A stretch of 53,850 nt of DNA from an uncultured Clostridia bacterium (GCA_949745595.1 CATJWN010000076.1:1-53850); one strand, 5' to 3'. Shown: positions 18,365 to 28,370, counted from the stretch's first letter. The notes: generated by a model not told the origin, from the letters alone. Program-made: numbers and translations.

Positions 18365-19726
18365 TTATTCTTCTTTCCTTACGCACTTCTTGAAAATTTC
18401 ACCGCGTTCCTTGAAATTTTTGAAGAATCCATAACTGGCTGCTGCTGGTGACATCAAACAATTTGTACCTGATTTACTTACTTTTTTAGCTATTTTCACA
18501 GCACTTTCCATATTGTTCACTTGAAATAAATTCTTATCAGTTTTCTCTAATTTTGTGTAAATATATTCTCCTGTTGTATGAAGACAAATTATATTTTCAA
18601 TATCAGATTCTGCTAAAAACTCTATAAGTCCATCTAAATTTACACCCCTGTCTTTTCCACCTACAATTAATGTATTTATGTTTCCAATAGCATTAACTCC
18701 GTTTATAGTCGCCTCTGGAATAGTTGCAATAGAGTCATTATAATAGCTAACTCCATTTATAGTATCAACAAATTCCATTCTGTGCTCTAAAGGCATAAAT
18801 TTTGAAATCGTATCTAAAGCTTTTTCTAAATCTAATTCCAAAACATTTGCAGCTGTCAAAATGAACATTATATTATTTAAGTTATGCATTCCTTTTAAAT
18901 TCATTTTTAAATTTTGGCTAGCTAATTTTTTATCATTTATATATATGAAGCCATCTTTTAAATATGTCCTATTTTTTGTTTCTGGCTTAGTAACTATTGA
19001 AACCGCATAATCATTTTCTCTGCATTTATAACCTATATCACGCATTAAACCATTGTCATAATTATATATAAACACATCTTTACCATTTTGGTATTTTGCA
19101 ATGTTGAACTTAGCTTCAACATATTTTTCTAAAGATACATAATGATCTAAATGCTCCTCATAAGCGTTTAAGTAAATTGATATGTTTGGAGAATGTTTTA
19201 CAAACTCTAAAGCGTGTGAAGACATTTCTAATACTAAAATTGTATTTTCTGTCATTTCGTCTATTCTATGAAAAACTGGCTCTCCTATGTTTCCAAGTAG
19301 CATAACATCGTCTCTTTGGTCAGCTAACACTTGATACATCAAGGTACTTGTCGTGCTCTTTCCTTTGGTTCCTGTAATACCTATTGAAAATACATCCATA
19401 TATTTCATAACTAACTCAATTTGATTAGTTATTTTATGCTCATACTTTGATATGTCAACATCTTTAAGTGACAATCCCGGTGTTTTAATTATAGTATCAT
19501 ATTCTTCTAGTCCTTCTAAGTATTTCTTTCCTAGTACAAGTTCCAAGTTTTCGTCTTGCTCTAAATAAGGGTAATCTTCAATTATAACCTCATTCATATC
19601 AGCAATAGTGACTTTTTGAGTTGGTAAATGGTTTCTAATAAAATCATAAGTAGTCTCACCCTCCATACCAAATCCTAATATTATTATTTTCTTATCTCTT
19701 AAAAATTCTACTAATTTTCCTACCAT
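18365..19726 (-). CDS. murD2: UDP-MurNAc-L-alanine:L-glutamate ligase (MurD2 type)
   Basis: A Mur ligase adding glutamate to UDP-MurNAc-L-Ala. N-terminal Rossmann part IIILGFGMEGETTYDF. P-loop SIGITGTKGKSTTST. EMSSHALEF and NAYEEHLDHY (metal and substrate sites). C-terminal SPAAASYGFFKNF. 453 residues. It overlaps the upstream murL by 7 bases. In Xanthomonas the MurD2-MurL pair uses L-Glu first and then epimerises it, and that context is why I call it MurD2 rather than ordinary MurD. Confidence 0.88.
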   Translation of the reverse strand: MVGKLVEFLRDKKIIILGFGMEGETTYDFIRNHLPTQKVTIADMNEVIIEDYPYLEQDENLELVLGKKYLEGLEEYDTIIKTPGLSLKDVDISKYEHKITNQIELVMKYMDVFSIGITGTKGKSTTSTLMYQVLADQRDDVMLLGNIGEPVFHRIDEMTENTILVLEMSSHALEFVKHSPNISIYLNAYEEHLDHYVSLEKYVEAKFNIAKYQNGKDVFIYNYDNGLMRDIGYKCRENDYAVSIVTKPETKNRTYLKDGFIYINDKKLASQNLKMNLKGMHNLNNIMFILTAANVLELDLEKALDTISKFMPLEHRMEFVDTINGVSYYNDSIATIPEATINGVNAIGNINTLIVGGKDRGVNLDGLIEFLAESDIENIICLHTTGEYIYTKLEKTDKNLFQVNNMESAVKIAKKVSKSGTNCLMSPAAASYGFFKNFKERGEIFKKCVRKEE

Positions 19727-21067
19727 TTCAAAATCTTCCCTTTAAGTATTTTTGCAAATTCTTCTGGCAAATTATTATTTTCATTATAATAATCTAATAA
19801 ATTTGCATTTGATTTTTCAAAGTTATTATTATAATATTCCAATAAAACAGGTAATTTGCCTGGAATTTTCTTCATAGTCTCAGTTATCGCATATTTTATT
19901 TCTTCATAAGTACCTACACACTCAAATGGCTTTGTTTCACCATATCCACATAACTCTATAAAAGTCTGTAGTAATTCTTCCTTTTCAAATAAATCTTCTC
20001 CAAAAATTTTTACAAGCTTTTCTTTATACAAAAATGGACTAAGTATTGTGTATACAAATAAACATTTTGGACAATTACAACACCATTTCCAAGGTTCCTT
20101 CTTACTACCTACATTGCAACTGTTAAAAATAGGATGATATGCTTCTAACTTTGAAAATAACATAGCTATTTGAAGCTCACTGATTGGTCTTAACATACTA
20201 AAATATTCTACCCCAGCCTTTAGATAGTTTTCAGCATACCATCTAAAGTCATTTTCGAACTCTAATGACTTTGAATATTGGTGATTGATTTTTTCGCCAT
20301 CAACATTACTCTCATTTGCACTATCTTCATTCGAAAGAGCAACATATTTCTTACCAGTCAAAAATGCAATTAAATATGTCAAAAATGCTACCATTGCAGA
20401 AAATGGTGTATGACCATTTAGAAAACCTTTAGCATTTAAGTCTAATACATTTTTATCTATGTTTCTTTTTACTTCAATTATTTCCTCTATTGAAAATCCA
20501 GCTATTTCAGCTGCTTTCATTGGAACTTCTTTTATACCAATTCTAAAAGCATAACTTTTATCTCTATAATCTTTTAGTAAATCCAAAGTAACATTTGAAT
20601 CTTTTCCGCCACCGAATTGGTATTATAATACCATCTAATTCTCTTGAAATTTGATTTATAGGCTCTTTTTCTTTTAAAGAAATAAATGTTACTAGCTCTT
20701 CTTCTTTAACCTTTATTCCATTTCTATATCTAAATTCTCCAAGACCTAAATAGAACAATTTTCTGAACCATTTTGCCTGTGACTCATCTAAATTTCCGCA
20801 CTCTATAATAAACTCTTTAGCACAAGTAGCTTTGTAATAACTAATTGCTTCTACCATTCCAAGATTAAATACTAAATTCTCTGTAAATTTAGTATTTAAG
20901 TTTTCTATTTTAAACTTCTTTTTTAGTATCTCGATACTTGGCTCAAAAGTAGTTAAGCCTGGAATTTCAAAATAATATTTTATAATTATTTTATCGTTTT
21001 CTTCTATTATCTTATAATCTTTATATATAAATTTTTTGTATGTATCTCTTAATGAAATAAAATCCAT
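19720..21067 (-). CDS. murL: UDP-MurNAc-L-Ala-L-Glu epimerase MurL, one CGG +1 site
   Basis: Converts the terminal L-Glu of UDP-MurNAc-L-Ala-L-Glu to D-Glu. The zero-frame ORF stops soon after IIPI. Skipping the C at 20614 gives IIPIGGGKDSNVTLDLL, an N-type PP-loop (GGGKDS). It then runs through LNGHTPFSAM, ALSNEDSANES, NHQYSKS and CCNCPKCLFVY. The joined length is about 448 residues, matching MurL. I chose ATG 21067, close after a GAAAGAGAG site; 21085 is also open. It overlaps murD2. Breaking this gene would leave murD2 without its partner, so recoding is the better explanation. Confidence 0.9.
20612..20614 (-). other. CGG +1 recoding site in murL
   Basis: Codons are ATT-CGG-T. Skipping the C at 20614 gives GGT-GGC-GGA-AAA, the PP-loop GGGK. 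Confidence 0.93.
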
Positions 21068-21099
21068 TTTTTCACTCTCTTTCATACAATAGTATACTT

Positions 21100-21128
21100 A
21101 TCATATACCAATTTTGTGATTTTGTAAA
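21100..21128 (-). promoter_or_regulatory. Promoter of murL-murD2
   Basis: On the minus strand TTTACA (21123-21128), 17 bases, TATGAT (21100-21105), about 35 bases ahead of the start. Confidence 0.6.
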
Positions 21129-21220
21129 GTTTAAGTATATTATTTACAAAAACATTCACTTTCATATCCTTTTTTACATAAAATTTAATATATAGAATTT
21201 ATGAAAGGATTTGAGTTTTT

Positions 21221-21676
21221 ATGGATTTTGAAAAAAAAGAAAAAATTGAAATTGATGGATTTGTGTCTAGTGGTGTACAATACGACTTAGAAGCAAAAAT
21301 TATAGAAGATAACAGAGCAGCTATATTTGGAATAGTAAAAGATTCTTATGGAGACCCTATAAGAGATGCAGTTGTAAAATTAATTGAAGTAACAAAAGAA
21401 TGTGGAAAAGAAGAAAGACTTCCTGTAAGTCATACTTTTACTGATAAAGAGGGAGAATTTGTTTTCGGTCCACTTTGCCCTAAAAAGAAATATGAAGTTC
21501 AAATTTGGGCTAACAAAGTAGAACATGTTAAATTCTGTGAAATCTCACATCATTCTGGAAAATGCTTAAAAGGTGTTCATTTAGACTGTCACGATAAATG
21601 TGATGCAAAACCAGAAGATTGTGAATGTGATTCAGACATAAATATTGAAATAAACAATGTAGTAATAGATAACTAA
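21221..21676 (+). CDS. Carboxypeptidase-regulatory-like domain protein with Cys-rich tail
   Basis: 151 residues, no signal peptide. Residues about 30-105 form a prealbumin-like beta-sandwich (AAIFGIVKDSYGDPIRDAVVKL, continuing to HTFTDKEGEFVFGPLCPKKKYEVQIWA). This fold is common in surface and spore-coat proteins. The C-terminus has seven cysteines and several histidines (HHSGKCLKGVHLDCHDKC, then PEDCECD), which could bind metal or crosslink. AAAGGA precedes the ATG. Divergent from murL. Function unknown; a spore or envelope structural role is a guess. Confidence 0.6.
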   Translation: MDFEKKEKIEIDGFVSSGVQYDLEAKIIEDNRAAIFGIVKDSYGDPIRDAVVKLIEVTKECGKEERLPVSHTFTDKEGEFVFGPLCPKKKYEVQIWANKVEHVKFCEISHHSGKCLKGVHLDCHDKCDAKPEDCECDSDINIEINNVVIDN

Positions 21677-21687
21677 TACTTTATATT

Positions 21688-21714
21688 AAAAGCGATACCT
21701 TATGGTATCGCTTT
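21688..21714. terminator. Bidirectional terminator
   Basis: AAAGCGATACC, a 4-base loop and the exact complement lie between convergent genes ending at 21676 (+) and 21719 (-). Confidence 0.85.
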
Positions 21715-21718
21715 CTAC

Positions 21719-21853
21719 TTACATAGTAATTTTCATTTTCTTCATTATTTGTTTACCTTTTTTCATTGCTTTTCTTTTTGTATCATCAGAAGTCATCATA
21801 AGTACTCCTGTAGTTATTAAAGCTCCCATAGCTATACCTTTTGCAAATTTCAT
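21719..21853 (-). CDS. Small basic membrane-associated protein (YtxH-like), 44 residues
   Basis: An excellent site, AAGGAGGGACGA, precedes the ATG at 21853. The product starts MKFAKGIAMGALITTGVLMM, a short hydrophobic helix, and ends in a Lys/Met-rich tail (KKGKQIMKKMKITM). It resembles the small YtxH-type proteins of Firmicutes in layout. It is followed at once by the bidirectional terminator. Role unknown. Confidence 0.7.
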   Translation of the reverse strand: MKFAKGIAMGALITTGVLMMTSDDTKRKAMKKGKQIMKKMKITM

Positions 21854-21888
21854 TCTTCGTCCCTCCTTATGTTTTGTTTCCTTTAGTA

Positions 21889-22263
21889 TTATCTTTTTGG
21901 TTTTAATATATACTGCCTAAAAAATGAATAAATCTCAAAAATTGCTATTCCTATTAAAAATATGCCAAAATATTTTTTCAAAGAATCACTATTTATTTTT
22001 ATTGCCATTAAACTACCCACACATGCTCCTATTACCCCGCTAATAATTACCTTTTTTGCCACTTTATAGTCAATATTTTTGTTTTTTATATTCAAATATA
22101 TTGCTACAATAGATGTTGGAACATAAAACACTAAGTTAATTCCTTGTACTACATGTTGTGAAACCTTTGAAAAAAGTGAAAACAAAAGCACTAAAGTTAC
22201 TCCACCACCCATACCCATTGAAGCTACAATTCCACTAATTATACCAAATATAATCTCTTTCAT
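21889..22263 (-). CDS. TauE/SafE-like (TSUP) half-size transporter, second half
   Basis: 124 residues, four hydrophobic helices. Signature GIISGIVASMGMGGGVTLVLLF, with its glycine-rich reentrant motif, and VIGACVGSLMAIKI. TSUP proteins normally have two such repeats in about 250 residues. Here each repeat is a separate gene, and this one overlaps the preceding gene by ATGA. The two probably form a heterodimer exporting or importing a sulfur-containing or organic anion. Confidence 0.78.
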   Translation of the reverse strand: MKEIIFGIISGIVASMGMGGGVTLVLLFSLFSKVSQHVVQGINLVFYVPTSIVAIYLNIKNKNIDYKVAKKVIISGVIGACVGSLMAIKINSDSLKKYFGIFLIGIAIFEIYSFFRQYILKPKR

Positions 22264-22614
22264 AAAATCCTAATTCCTGAATATAATAAAAAAATAATAA
22301 ATAAAACTTTCAAAATTTTTTTATCCATTTTCATAAGTAATTTTGTTCCAAAAAAAGCTCCGAATTATTCCTCCTATTGCACATTTTAGTCCTATTTCAT
22401 AATCCACATAATTCTTACCTATATAAAAAATACTACTTGTTACTACAAAAAACACTATACAAAAAACTGAAGTACCTCTTGCTTTTACTTCATCTAATTT
22501 TACTATATGTGTAAAAAACGGAACAAGTAACATTCCACCACCACTACTAAAAAAGCCACTAATCATTCCTGCAAAAAGACTTATAACAATTATTTTAATA
22601 TTCTCTTTTTTCAT
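22260..22614 (-). CDS. TauE/SafE-like (TSUP) half-size transporter, first half, one CGG +1 site
   Basis: About 117 residues after joining. Motif AGMISGFFSSGGGMLLVPFF is the TSUP repeat signature. Zero frame ends soon after CAIGGII. Skipping the C at 22362 gives GAFFGTKLLMKMDKKILK and one more hydrophobic helix, and a stop that overlaps the next start as ATGA, the same architecture as its partner. The start is ATG at 22614; no clear ribosome binding site is visible, which is odd. A TTG 12 codons upstream is also open. Confidence 0.82.
22360..22362 (-). other. CGG +1 recoding site in the TSUP gene
   Basis: Codons are ATT-CGG-A. Skipping the C at 22362 gives GGA-GCT and restores the last membrane helix and the ATGA overlap with the next gene. 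Confidence 0.9.
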
Positions 22615-22653
22615 AATTTTATTGTGTGCTTTAGAAAATTTTTTATACAAAAA

Positions 22654-22684
22654 ATCGGCGACAAGAAAAATCTTATCACCGATA
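22654..22684 (-). terminator. Terminator downstream of the DUF2207 gene
   Basis: Minus strand TCGGTGATAAGA, a T-rich loop, and TCTTGTCGCCGA pair with G-T wobble and precede a T-run. Confidence 0.75.
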
Positions 22685-22702
22685 TTTTAATTTTAAGCAT
22701 TT

Positions 22703-24695
22703 TTAGAAACGGCTACCTCCACCGCCTCCGGCCTCCGCCACCTCCTGAAGAAGATCCTCCTGAAAAGCCACCACTTGAACCTGAATGACTACTGCCACCA
22801 TAAGATGATGAATAACTTCCACCTGAGCTTACAATATGACCTCTTGAATAATTATGAAAAGGAGTACTAATACCATAGCTAAATGCTCTGTATGAAACTA
22901 CACATCTCATAGAATCTCCTAAATTAGAATGTTGTACTTTTCCGTAATCATAAAAATAATTTACAGTTTTATTATTCAATCCAAGTGCAATTGCCATTAT
23001 AAAATAATCTTCCCATAAAGCCAAATTTTCCATAACTCCATCTTTTTCGTCTAACATAGAATAATGACTAATATACCTTTTTAAACCTTTAATGTACTCT
23101 ACTATCTGTCTCTCTTCCTTAGGATACTTCTTTATTCTTATTATATATTGTATCAAAATAAATGTTAATAAATATGGTATATATAGCCATCCGATTCCCA
23201 TTGAAACTAGCATAGCTATTATACCACCATGAAAACATCCCATATGGAAAATCAAAAATAACATAACAGGAAGAGCATTTCCTACTGTAGCAAAAAAGAT
23301 TGAATATATAAAGCTTATAAATCCTAAAAACATTGGTATTACAAAAGCCTCATCTCCTCCTACTGCTATTCCCATAAATGTAATAAAAGCTATCATTGCT
23401 ATAAGCGTTAACGCAGCAAAAAATACAATCCTTTTTGGCGCTTTAGATGGTTTACCAAGCAAGCCTTCTTTTTCGGCTTCTATATCTTTTATAAACATTC
23501 TATATCCTGTACCTGAAGACTTTTCCATTTTAGTTGAAAGTTTAAGTAAATCTATACTTTTTATATCATTTCCTTCATCTTCTAAAAAACCATTTACACT
23601 TGTAACCATTCTTTTTTGATATTCTTTCAAAACTACATTGTGATTTGGATTATATATTATTTTTTGTGTTTCCTTACCTACTTTATTTACAGTATTTTCT
23701 AATTTATAAACACCCAATTTTATCAAATTTAACATACCAACATAAAAAGCATTTGATTTTACTTTTCCATAATAAATATATTGTAAAACTTCTGGATCTA
23801 ATCCATAAGGAAGTTCTCTGTAATATTGTACTTTCTCAACACGTTCTTCCTTATCAAAAAATATGTATATACCAATTCCAATTGCAAGTATTGCCAAAGA
23901 TAAAACAAAGCTTACCTCTTTTACAGATAAACCAAATAAAACTTTTTTAGCCTCTAACTCTTTTGACATTCCCTCTTCATGATTTATATAATCATGAAGC
24001 ACACTTTTTGAATGTACTTTTGTACCTTCTGGAATCGCATTTCTTGAAAATAAAATCCTAGAATCTACTGCTTGATATGGGGATATATTACTAACATTTA
24101 AAGTAATAAAATTTTCTGATTTCGTAAATGTTCCATAATCTGAACCATGTCCATATACCCAAATAGTTTCAGCTGCAGCTGCTTCAGGTAAAGTAATGTT
24201 TATTGCTAAATTTTTTATACTACAATCCCACTCTGAACCGATAAAGTTCCAAAATAATTCTGCAGTATCATTATATTTAACCGCTACATTTTCTAAAAGA
24301 TAATGATATTCTACTGTTTTGTACTCATTTGCAAAAGGGCTGTATAAAGTTATACTTCCACCATCTGAAGAAGTATAATATGTATATACTCCACTTTCAC
24401 CTTTTTCTGCATAACCTACACTCTGATAAGCTTCGCCATCAACATAAACTCCTTGTAAAGTTATCCCATCTGCTGAATTAGTTGTATTATATTGATTTTT
24501 TATTTCAATATCTCTTGTTAAACCATTTACTGTTTCATCAGTATAATAATTAATTGTTTCTTTTACTTCCATATCTCCATTTGAAAGTACTTTTGCATCA
24601 ATTGTAAAATTGCCTATTTCAAAGGTTGCAAAACTTGGAAGACAAAATAAAATAGCAATTACAAATAGAATACAAACTATTCTTAATTTTCTCAT
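22703..24695 (-). CDS. DUF2207 membrane protein with Gly/Ser-rich tail, one CGG +1 site near the 3' end
   Basis: Exported or membrane protein of about 663 residues. Signal peptide or first helix (VCILFVIAILFCLPSFA). Extracytoplasmic DUF2207 domain, about 25-230. Helix near 255-275 (VSFVLSLAILAIGIGIYIFF). Cytoplasmic-type region with two to four further helices near 430-530. Tail ending SGSSGGFSGGSSSGGGGG. Zero frame ends in RRRWR. Skipping the C at 22730 gives a pure Gly run and ends SRF, as DUF2207 proteins usually end in a poly-Gly tail. Function unknown; such proteins are widespread in Clostridia. Confidence 0.85.
22728..22730 (-). other. CGG +1 recoding site in the DUF2207 gene
   Basis: Codons are GGC-CGG-A. 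Skipping the C at 22730 turns the Arg/Trp ending into GGGGGSRF. A second CGG at 22722-22724 is then out of phase. Confidence 0.75.
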
Positions 24696-24722
24696 CTTTC
24701 TCCCCCTGTTTTTTTCTTTTAT

Positions 24723-25965
24723 TTAATCTACCGTATCATCTTTTATATAATATTTTGTACCTAACATCTCATCTGGCAAATATTGTTGCTCAACATAATG
24801 TCCTGGATAATCATGTGGATATCTATATCCTTCACCATATCCAAATTGCTCCATACCTTCTGCTGGTGCATTCCTAATATGCATTGGTATACTTCCAGTA
24901 TTTTTGTTTGCTACATCGTCTAAAGCTCTGTTTATTCCTAAATAAGTTGCATTAGACTTCTTAGAAGTAGCATTATACACTGCTGCCTCTGCAAGTATAA
25001 GTTTTGCCTCTGGCATTCCTACCATTGTTACTGCTTGCATTGCAGAAGTTGCAACAACTAAAGCATGTGGATTTGCCATACCAACGTCTTCTGCAGCAGA
25101 AATAACAATACGTCTTGCTAAAAATACTGGATCTTCTCCTGCATTTAAAGCTCTTGCTAAATAAAATAAAGCTGCATCTGCATCACTTCCACGCATTGAT
25201 TTTATGAAAGCACTAATATTATCATAATGACTATCTCCTGACTTATCAAACATAGCTTTTCTTTTATTTAAAGACTGTGCAGCAATTTCATTTGTTATCT
25301 CTATTAATCCATCTGAATTCATTTTAGTAGTAAGTACAGCAACTTCAATTCCATTTAAAGCTGTTCTCACATCTCCATTTGATAAATCAGCTATAGTATC
25401 TATTGTTTCATCTGAAATTTTAATATTATAATCTCCAAGACCATCTTTGCTTGTAATAGCATTTTTAACAATCTTCACTATATCTTCTTTTTCAAGTGAT
25501 TCTAACTTTATAACCATTGACCTTGATATAAGAGCCTTATTTACTTCAAAATATGGATTTTCAGTTGTTGCACCAATTAAAATAACTGTACCATCTTCAA
25601 CATAAGGAAGTAACGCATCTTGTTGTAATTTATTAAAACGATGTATCTCATCTATAAACAAAATACATTTTCCACTTGGATTTAATAGCGGGTTATCCGC
25701 CTCTTCTACAGCTTTTTTAATATCTCCAACACCAGAAGTTACAGCATTAATCTTAGTAAATTTATATTTTGTAGTCTCACTTATAACCTTTGCAAGCGAA
25801 GTTTTACCACATCCGAGGTGGTCCCCATAAAATAATACTTGATAATCTATCTGCTTTAATTGTTCTATATAACAATTTATCTTTGCCTACAATATGTTCT
25901 TGACCTACAAAATCTTCTAAAGTTTTAGGTCTCACACGATAAGCAAGTGGTTTGCTTGTGTCCAT
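24723..25965 (-). CDS. rarA: Replication-associated recombination protein RarA (MgsA), one CGG +1 site
   Basis: AAA+ ATPase acting at stalled replication forks. The first 50 codons end in the Walker A start, SSIILWGPP. Skipping the C at 25815 gives GPPGCGKTSLAKVI. The frame then runs through ILFIDEIHRFNKLQQDALLP (Walker B), IGATTENPYFEVN (sensor 1) and the C-terminal tetramerisation domain (ARRIVISAAEDVGMANP). About 413 residues, normal. ATG at 25965 has AGGAG upstream and lies 11 bases after ruvA. Confidence 0.94.
25813..25815 (-). other. CGG +1 recoding site in rarA
   Basis: Codons are CCT-CGG-A. Skipping the C at 25815 gives GGA-TGT-GGT-AAA-ACT, the Walker A GCGKT. Confidence 0.95.
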
Positions 25966-25976
25966 AAATACTCCTA

Positions 25977-26579
25977 TTAATTATTTGATAAATATTGTAA
26001 TCCTATCTTAATTATATCTTGCGTAGTTTTTCCTTTTAAATCTATTTTAGCAAAAACCTTCTCTATGTCCTTCTTAGTATATCCTAAAATTTGAAGGGCT
26101 GCAATAGCTTCATTTGTTTCATCTGAGCTAGATACAAAAACTGGTGTCTCACTTTCCTCACCGTCTGCAATCTCTTCTTTTTTTAGTTTATCTTTTAACT
26201 CTAAAATAATTCTTTGAGCTGTTTTTGCTCCAACACCTGGAACCTTTTTTATTGAAGCAACATCTTCTGAAATAATAGCCATAGCAAAATCTGATGGACT
26301 AATAGCAGATAGCATTGATATAGCAGATTTCGCACCTACACCACTTACAGAAATCAAAAGTTCAAATAGTTTAAGTTCTTCTTTAGTAACAAATCCATAC
26401 AAACTAACATTATCCTCTCTAACATGATAATATGTATGTACTTTTACTACTTTTCCTGTTTCGCCCAATCCTGCAATACCTATATTAGACATAAATATCT
26501 TATACCCTACTCCACCAACATCTATAACTACATAATTATTCCCTTTTTCTTCAAAATTTCCTTTTATATATGCAAACAT
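25977..26579 (-). CDS. ruvA: Holliday junction DNA helicase subunit RuvA
   Basis: Binds Holliday junctions and recruits RuvB. N-terminal OB domain (FAYIKGNF, VVIDVGGVGYKIFMS). HhH motifs LLISVSGVGAKSAISML and IKKVPGVGAKTAQRIILELK. C-terminal RuvB-contact domain EAIAALQILGYTKKDIE. 200 residues. The gene downstream is rarA, not the usual ruvB. Confidence 0.95.
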   Translation of the reverse strand: MFAYIKGNFEEKGNNYVVIDVGGVGYKIFMSNIGIAGLGETGKVVKVHTYYHVREDNVSLYGFVTKEELKLFELLISVSGVGAKSAISMLSAISPSDFAMAIISEDVASIKKVPGVGAKTAQRIILELKDKLKKEEIADGEESETPVFVSSSDETNEAIAALQILGYTKKDIEKVFAKIDLKGKTTQDIIKIGLQYLSNN

Positions 26580-26664
26580 TTTTATTTCCCCTTAACGAAC
26601 ATCTTTTTGTTACATTTTATCATAAAAAAATATTTTTGCAAGTACTTTTCTAAATTTTATTTAC

Positions 26665-26693
26665 TTGTTTTTGTTACAAAACTGTGATATAAT
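26665..26693 (+). promoter_or_regulatory. Promoter of the M20 amidohydrolase gene
   Basis: TTGTTT (26665-26670), 17 bases, TATAAT (26688-26693), then AAAGGAG and ATG at 26725. Confidence 0.7.
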
Positions 26694-26724
26694 AGTAATT
26701 ATCTTTAATTTAAAGGAGTTATTT

Positions 26725-28347
26725 ATGTCTGTTATAAACATTGAAAATTTTTTCGATTTTGACAATCATGAACCTGTGAATAGGATTGCATATTCAGAAG
26801 AAGATGCTAAATACAAATTAAAATGTATGAAAGCAATGCAAGACTTAGGCATGAAAATCTTAATTGACAATGTTGGAAATATCGTTGGAGAATTTCCTGC
26901 TAATTACTCAAAAGACAAAAATTTAGTTATAGGTTCACATACAGATTCTGTTACAAATGGTGGTCAATTTGATGGACCTGTTGGTGTATATATGGCTTTA
27001 AAAGCCGCAGAAGATTTTAAAAAATCACATAATAAACAATATGGAAATTTAAAAACAATAATATATGCTTGTGAAGAGTCTACTCGTTTTAGTACAGCTT
27101 GTATTGGAAGTTATTACTTAAATGGAAGTTTCTCAGTCGAACACTTATCTACTTTAAAAGATAAACAAGGCATGTCTTTTGGTGATGCTGTAAGTGAATA
27201 TAAAGCTTATATTTTCTCACATCTGGCTGAATATGACATCGACTTAGCTAATATAAGCTTAGTAGACAAAGTAGTTACACCAAGTGAAATTTCAGAAGCT
27301 TTAGAAGCCCATATTGAACAATCTGAAATTTTATCTAATAGTAGTAAAAGTATTGGAATTATAGATTCCATTGGAAAACCAGTACGTGGCAATATTACTG
27401 TTCACGGACAAAATTCTATTGTAACTTCTGCAAGAATTATAAACCACTTAAATACACTTGCTAAACAATCAAAATCTGAAACTGGTGAAGAAGCTGTTAG
27501 AATTACAGTTCCTAAATTCAACACTTTAGATAATGAAGAAAATCAAAAAGCTGTGACTGGAAATATGCTTTTAATCTCTGCAACTGGTGAAAACAATCAC
27601 TCTGGAGCAACTCCAATGGACAAAAGAGCTGACAGTGTACTTGGTCTATCTCAATTAGTTTTAGGCTTAGACGACTTCCAAAAACAACATCCAGAAGCTA
27701 AAATCGATTTTCTCGGAACTGTTACTCCAAAATGGGGAGCTAACCAAATACAAGATAAAATTTATTTAATCGTAAAAGTAGAACCAGAAGCCTATAATCC
27801 TATTATACAAGCATATAGTGAAGATTTTGGAGAACAAAATCACATAAAATTTGATATGATACCTTTGTCAAAAACAGTAGTGTCTGAAGATTTAACCTCA
27901 GAACTATTTGTTGATATTAGGCAACAATATCCTGTAACACCAGAAGCTACTAAGAAAAAAGTATTTGATATTCTAAGAGATATCCAAGACGAATATTCAA
28001 GTGATGCAGATAGCATACATTTTAAAGTTACTTCAGAAGGAGAACCAATAAAAACTTCTAGTGAACTTTTAGAAAATGTTAGAGAAATCTGTAAAGAAAA
28101 AGATTATCCTTGTCAAATAATGCACTCTTGGCCGGGACATGATTTAGCTTGTATATTAGATCCAAATAGCACAACTGGAAAAAGAATTTTATTCTTTATT
28201 CCATCTCAAGGTGGCAGCCACAATCCTAAAGAAACAACTACTAAAGAGGCTATCGAAATTGGAAGTGATGTATTTTCTACTTTAACCACACAGAGAATGA
28301 ATAAATTTAAAGAAGAATATGAAAAAGAAGCAGTCCTAGAAAAATAG
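26725..28347 (+). CDS. M20-family Zn-dependent amidohydrolase (carbamoylase/allantoate amidohydrolase type)
   Basis: Hydrolyses an N-carbamoyl or related amide bond; substrate unknown. Metal-binding motifs: VIGSHTDSVTNGGQFDGPVGV (His72, Asp74, second Asp), YACEESTRFSTACIGS (Glu pair), and SWPGHDLACIL near the end (last ligand His). SGATPMDKRADSVLG belongs to the dimerisation domain. 540 residues, longer than the usual ~410 because of insertions near 135-180 and 310-420. The ATG at 26725 has AAAGGAG at ideal spacing. Single-gene unit. Confidence 0.82.
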   Translation: MSVINIENFFDFDNHEPVNRIAYSEEDAKYKLKCMKAMQDLGMKILIDNVGNIVGEFPANYSKDKNLVIGSHTDSVTNGGQFDGPVGVYMALKAAEDFKKSHNKQYGNLKTIIYACEESTRFSTACIGSYYLNGSFSVEHLSTLKDKQGMSFGDAVSEYKAYIFSHLAEYDIDLANISLVDKVVTPSEISEALEAHIEQSEILSNSSKSIGIIDSIGKPVRGNITVHGQNSIVTSARIINHLNTLAKQSKSETGEEAVRITVPKFNTLDNEENQKAVTGNMLLISATGENNHSGATPMDKRADSVLGLSQLVLGLDDFQKQHPEAKIDFLGTVTPKWGANQIQDKIYLIVKVEPEAYNPIIQAYSEDFGEQNHIKFDMIPLSKTVVSEDLTSELFVDIRQQYPVTPEATKKKVFDILRDIQDEYSSDADSIHFKVTSEGEPIKTSSELLENVREICKEKDYPCQIMHSWPGHDLACILDPNSTTGKRILFFIPSQGGSHNPKETTTKEAIEIGSDVFSTLTTQRMNKFKEEYEKEAVLEK

Positions 28348-28370
28348 GACTACTTCTCTTTTTATGCATC
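28332..28370. terminator. Terminator overlapping the end of the M20 gene
   Basis: AGTCCTA, a short loop containing part of the stop region, and TAGGACT, followed by a pyrimidine-rich TTTTT run on the plus strand. Confidence 0.7.

Noticed and set aside
22722..22724. A second CGG in the DUF2207 3' end
   Set aside because: It is in phase only if the first CGG is not shifted; after the first shift it lies out of phase, so it is not a separate site.
24723..26579. Missing ruvB interpreted as a deletion
   Set aside because: rarA directly follows ruvA with good spacing and signals; ruvB may simply be elsewhere in the genome.
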